64,000 bases of DNA from Duganella sp. sic0402 (lineage in GTDB: Bacteria > Pseudomonadota > Gammaproteobacteria > Burkholderiales > Burkholderiaceae_D): the NCBI RefSeq assembly GCF_019219065.1, contig NZ_JAHUWK010000001.1, positions 620,001-684,000 of the forward strand. Direction: 5' to 3'. The notes under the pieces are model-generated. The model searched no databases, had not been told where the DNA came from, and worked only from the letters and a program-made list of their open reading frames with translations. The number at the start of each line of letters is the position of its first letter. Position 1 is the stretch's first letter. The translations under genes were made by a program, and so were the position numbers. Positions 62,158 through 64,000 of the stretch are shown one piece after another.

Positions 62158-63516
62158 CTAGCGGCTGGTGTATTGGCCTTCTTTTTGCAATTCCAGTTTG
62201 ACGCCGGCCATGATGTCGGCCAGTTGCACGACGGCCGGGCTGCGCATCACCGCGCGCAGGCAGGCGTAGCGCAACACATTGATGATGGCCCCGCCCGCCA
62301 GCGGGTATTGCGAGGCCAGCGGCGCGAAGTCGATATTGTCAGCCAGCGCAATCCGGCCGGTGCGGAACAGCTTTTCCCATAGTGTCAGGCGTGCCTCCTC
62401 GTCCGGCATGGGGAACAGGATGGTCGACTGGAAGCGGCGGGCGAACGCCTCGTCCATATGGCCGCGCTGGTTGGTGGACAGGATAATGGTGCCGGGAAAG
62501 TCCTCCATGCGCTGCAGCAGGTAGGCCACCTGCTGGTTGGCCGAGCGGTCGTTGGCGGTGCTGGCTTCGGTGCGCCGGCCGAACAGCGCTTCGGCTTCGT
62601 CGAAGTACAGTATCCAGTCGCGGTCCTGGGCGCGGTCGAACAGCAGGGCCAGATTTTTTTCGGTTTCGCCTATCCATTTGGAAATCACGCGCGACAGGTC
62701 GACCCGGTACACCGGCATGCCATGATGCTTGCCCAACAGGCTGGCGGTCAGTGTCTTGCCGGTACCGGGCGGGCCGTGGAACAGACAGCGGTAGCCTGGC
62801 TTGAGGCGGCGCGCCAGGCCCCAGTCTTGCATCAGCGTGCGGCTATGGCGCATCCAGGCGCCGATCATGTCGATCTGGCTGCGGGTTACCGGGTCGAGTA
62901 CCAAGTCATCCCAAACCAGCGGCGTGTCGATGCGTTCCGCCGCGAAGTCTTGCATGGCCTCGCCATCGCCACTCGCCAGCAGTATCGCCAGGCACTCCTC
63001 GGACAGACGCAGCGCGGCGGCGCTGCGCGGCTCGCCCGCAGCGCTGCTGTCGATCGCCAGCAGGCGGGCCGCGCGCAATGGCTGCTGGCGGCCCAATAGT
63101 TCCAGCGCTTGCAGGCGCGCTGCGACGTCGGCGCCGGCCAGCAGAAAGATCGCGGTCTCGATGGTCGGCAGGAAGCCGCTATGCGACTGGCTGTTGAGTC
63201 CGCCAAATTCGCTGAAGCGGCGGCCGGTGGCCTGGTTTTGCAACAGCAAGGGGTCGAGCAGTTCAGGCGCCAGCTGCGGCGCCAGGGCAAGAATCAGCAC
63301 CAGCCGTTCGCTGGCGCTCAACGCCAGTTGCGGAAACAGCACCAGCCACGGCCCTGGCGCAGGCGCGGCGGGCATGTCGCAAGGTACAGGCTGCTGCGCG
63401 AAATGCAGCGCGAAACGCCAGTCGATCACGGCGCGCAGCCATTGCAGCTCGCTTTCCAGCTCGGTAGCGATTCCGGCTGCCGGCGCCGGATTGGCATGCA
63501 GACGAAGATTTACCAT
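62158..63516 (-). CDS. eCIS AAA+ ATPase (Afp15/PVC15-like)
   Basis: Cytoplasmic AAA+ ATPase of 452 aa associated with contractile injection particles, needed for their assembly. The start is the ATG at 63516, which overlaps the tape-measure stop (ATGGTAA). The N-terminal 240 residues are the family-specific lead domain. Walker A is GPPGTGKT (about 248-255), Walker B ILYFDEAEALF (about 302-312), sensor 1 IILSTNQRGHMDEAF, and an arginine finger FARRFQ follows. Gene order tape measure then ATPase equals afp14-afp15 of the Serratia antifeeding prophage. The role is inferred from that synteny. Confidence 0.9.
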   Translation of the reverse strand: MVNLRLHANPAPAAGIATELESELQWLRAVIDWRFALHFAQQPVPCDMPAAPAPGPWLVLFPQLALSASERLVLILALAPQLAPELLDPLLLQNQATGRRFSEFGGLNSQSHSGFLPTIETAIFLLAGADVAARLQALELLGRQQPLRAARLLAIDSSAAGEPRSAAALRLSEECLAILLASGDGEAMQDFAAERIDTPLVWDDLVLDPVTRSQIDMIGAWMRHSRTLMQDWGLARRLKPGYRCLFHGPPGTGKTLTASLLGKHHGMPVYRVDLSRVISKWIGETEKNLALLFDRAQDRDWILYFDEAEALFGRRTEASTANDRSANQQVAYLLQRMEDFPGTIILSTNQRGHMDEAFARRFQSTILFPMPDEEARLTLWEKLFRTGRIALADNIDFAPLASQYPLAGGAIINVLRYACLRAVMRSPAVVQLADIMAGVKLELQKEGQYTSR

Positions 63517-64000
63517 TCGACGCTCAGCTCCTTTTCCATCCATGGGTGGAGGATCACGGCGTAGCCCCAATTGATCTGGTCGAGCAATACATCGACGGTC
63601 TTGCGCGGCACGGTCAGCGTCCATTTGCCGTCTCGGCATTGCAGCCGGCCGTTACGTTGCAGGAAAGTCTCGCGCAAGCCGGCGATCGAGGTGTTGCCGA
63701 TACTGGGCCAGTTGCCGATAACGGCGCCCAGCAGTTCCTCGCAGGTGTGGCACTCGGCGTCGGTCGGCTCGATCGCGGCGGCGACCGGTGTGTCCGGCGG
63801 CAGACCGCATAACAGCTTGCTCAGCGCCAGTTCGGGCTCGGCGGCGTCGCAGCGTCCATCCACCAGGTATTGCAGCAGGTGGACGGCGCGGCTTGCGTCG
63901 GCGCTACCGTGGATGCCCAGGCGGCCATCGCCGTCCTTGCTCAGCAGTCCGAGCTTGTTGAACAGCATGGGCAGGAAGACATGCATCAGCACCACGCCGG
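63510..64000 (-). CDS. eCIS tape-measure protein (CIS_TMP), C-terminal part only
   Basis: The gene runs off the right edge; only the last 160 or so residues are seen, and the start lies outside. The segment carries the C-terminal signature of contractile injection system tape-measure proteins: VFLPMLFNKLGLLSKDGDGR, AVHLLQYLVDGR, LSKLLCGLPPDTPV, ISNT-like GNTSIAGLRETFLQRNGRL and a final HPWMEKELSVEW. Such proteins set tube length in Afp/PVC/MAC-type particles. Its stop overlaps the ATPase start. Sheath, tube and baseplate genes are therefore expected just beyond position 64000 on the minus strand. Confidence 0.87.
   Translation of the reverse strand, partial: GVVLMHVFLPMLFNKLGLLSKDGDGRLGIHGSADASRAVHLLQYLVDGRCDAAEPELALSKLLCGLPPDTPVAAAIEPTDAECHTCEELLGAVIGNWPSIGNTSIAGLRETFLQRNGRLQCRDGKWTLTVPRKTVDVLLDQINWGYAVILHPWMEKELSVEW

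Noticed and set aside
1-64000. Search by eye for tRNA, rRNA, CRISPR arrays, insertion sequences and phage integrases
   Set aside because: No cloverleaf-like or rRNA-like segment, no regularly spaced repeats and no transposase or integrase motifs were noticed. The eCIS genes resemble phage tail parts but belong to injection systems, not to a prophage.

Overview
The window is about 64 kb of GC-rich, gene-dense DNA from a Gram-negative chromosome. Outer-membrane TonB receptors, Fur-type boxes, lipoproteins and many ATGA-overlapping operons all fit a betaproteobacterium. The gene families (MCP plus GAF-EAL, Pta-AckA-FabI operon, RhaSTPQ rhamnose operon, FecIR sets, contractile injection genes) point most naturally to Oxalobacteraceae (Massilia/Duganella/Janthinobacterium-like). 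That placement is inference from gene content, not from a marker gene. I found no rRNA, tRNA, CRISPR array, transposase or phage integrase, and no gene-free stretch longer than about 300 bp.

Layout, left to right. (1) 57-4824: a chemoreceptor, a GAF-EAL phosphodiesterase-like protein and a repeat lipoprotein. (2) 4821-8481: a siderophore receptor divergent from a PepSY membrane protein and a 61-aa membrane protein, sharing a Fur-type control region. (3) 8557-11778: phosphotransacetylase, acetate kinase, enoyl-ACP reductase and a small protein in a tight operon. (4) 11775-13436: a cyclic-nucleotide-domain, thioredoxin-reductase-like flavoprotein. (5) 13477-24205: a complete L-rhamnose uptake and catabolism locus, with a DeoR-type regulator, ABC transporter and kinase on the minus strand, and aldolase/dehydrogenase, isomerase and mutarotase on the plus strand. 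(6) 24193-28060: an esterase, a DUF1080 protein, and a LysR regulator divergent from an Old Yellow Enzyme. (7) 28124-31360: a di-heme lipoprotein carrying two discoidin domains. (8) 31580-38205: a two-gene cassette (a 1300-aa protein of unknown family and a 908-aa pentapeptide-repeat protein), more A/T-rich in its second gene. (9) 38312-40282: a U32 protein of the RlhA type. (10) 40445-45672 and 45614-51083: two facing FecI-FecR-TonB-receptor systems; only the second has a visible Fur box. (11) 51150-55293: a divergent pair of plant cell-wall polysaccharide enzymes, one a pectate lyase fused to a DUF1593 module. (12) 55330-64000: the end of an extracellular contractile injection system (eCIS) locus that runs off the right edge.

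How it fits together. The rhamnose locus, pectate lyase fusion, GH-A-type glycosidase and esterase suggest growth on pectin or rhamnogalacturonan from plants. Two or three iron-complex receptors with their own surface-signalling switches cover iron supply. The eCIS end holds a tape-measure protein, its AAA+ ATPase, an eCIS_core (DUF4157) cargo protein with an unrecognised C-terminal part and a small partner gene. Inside that run sit a large Sec-exported G8/beta-helix protein and a 25-codon ORF with a strong ribosome binding site. The eCIS cargo module and the 31.6-38.2 kb two-gene cassette are the best candidates for something undescribed.
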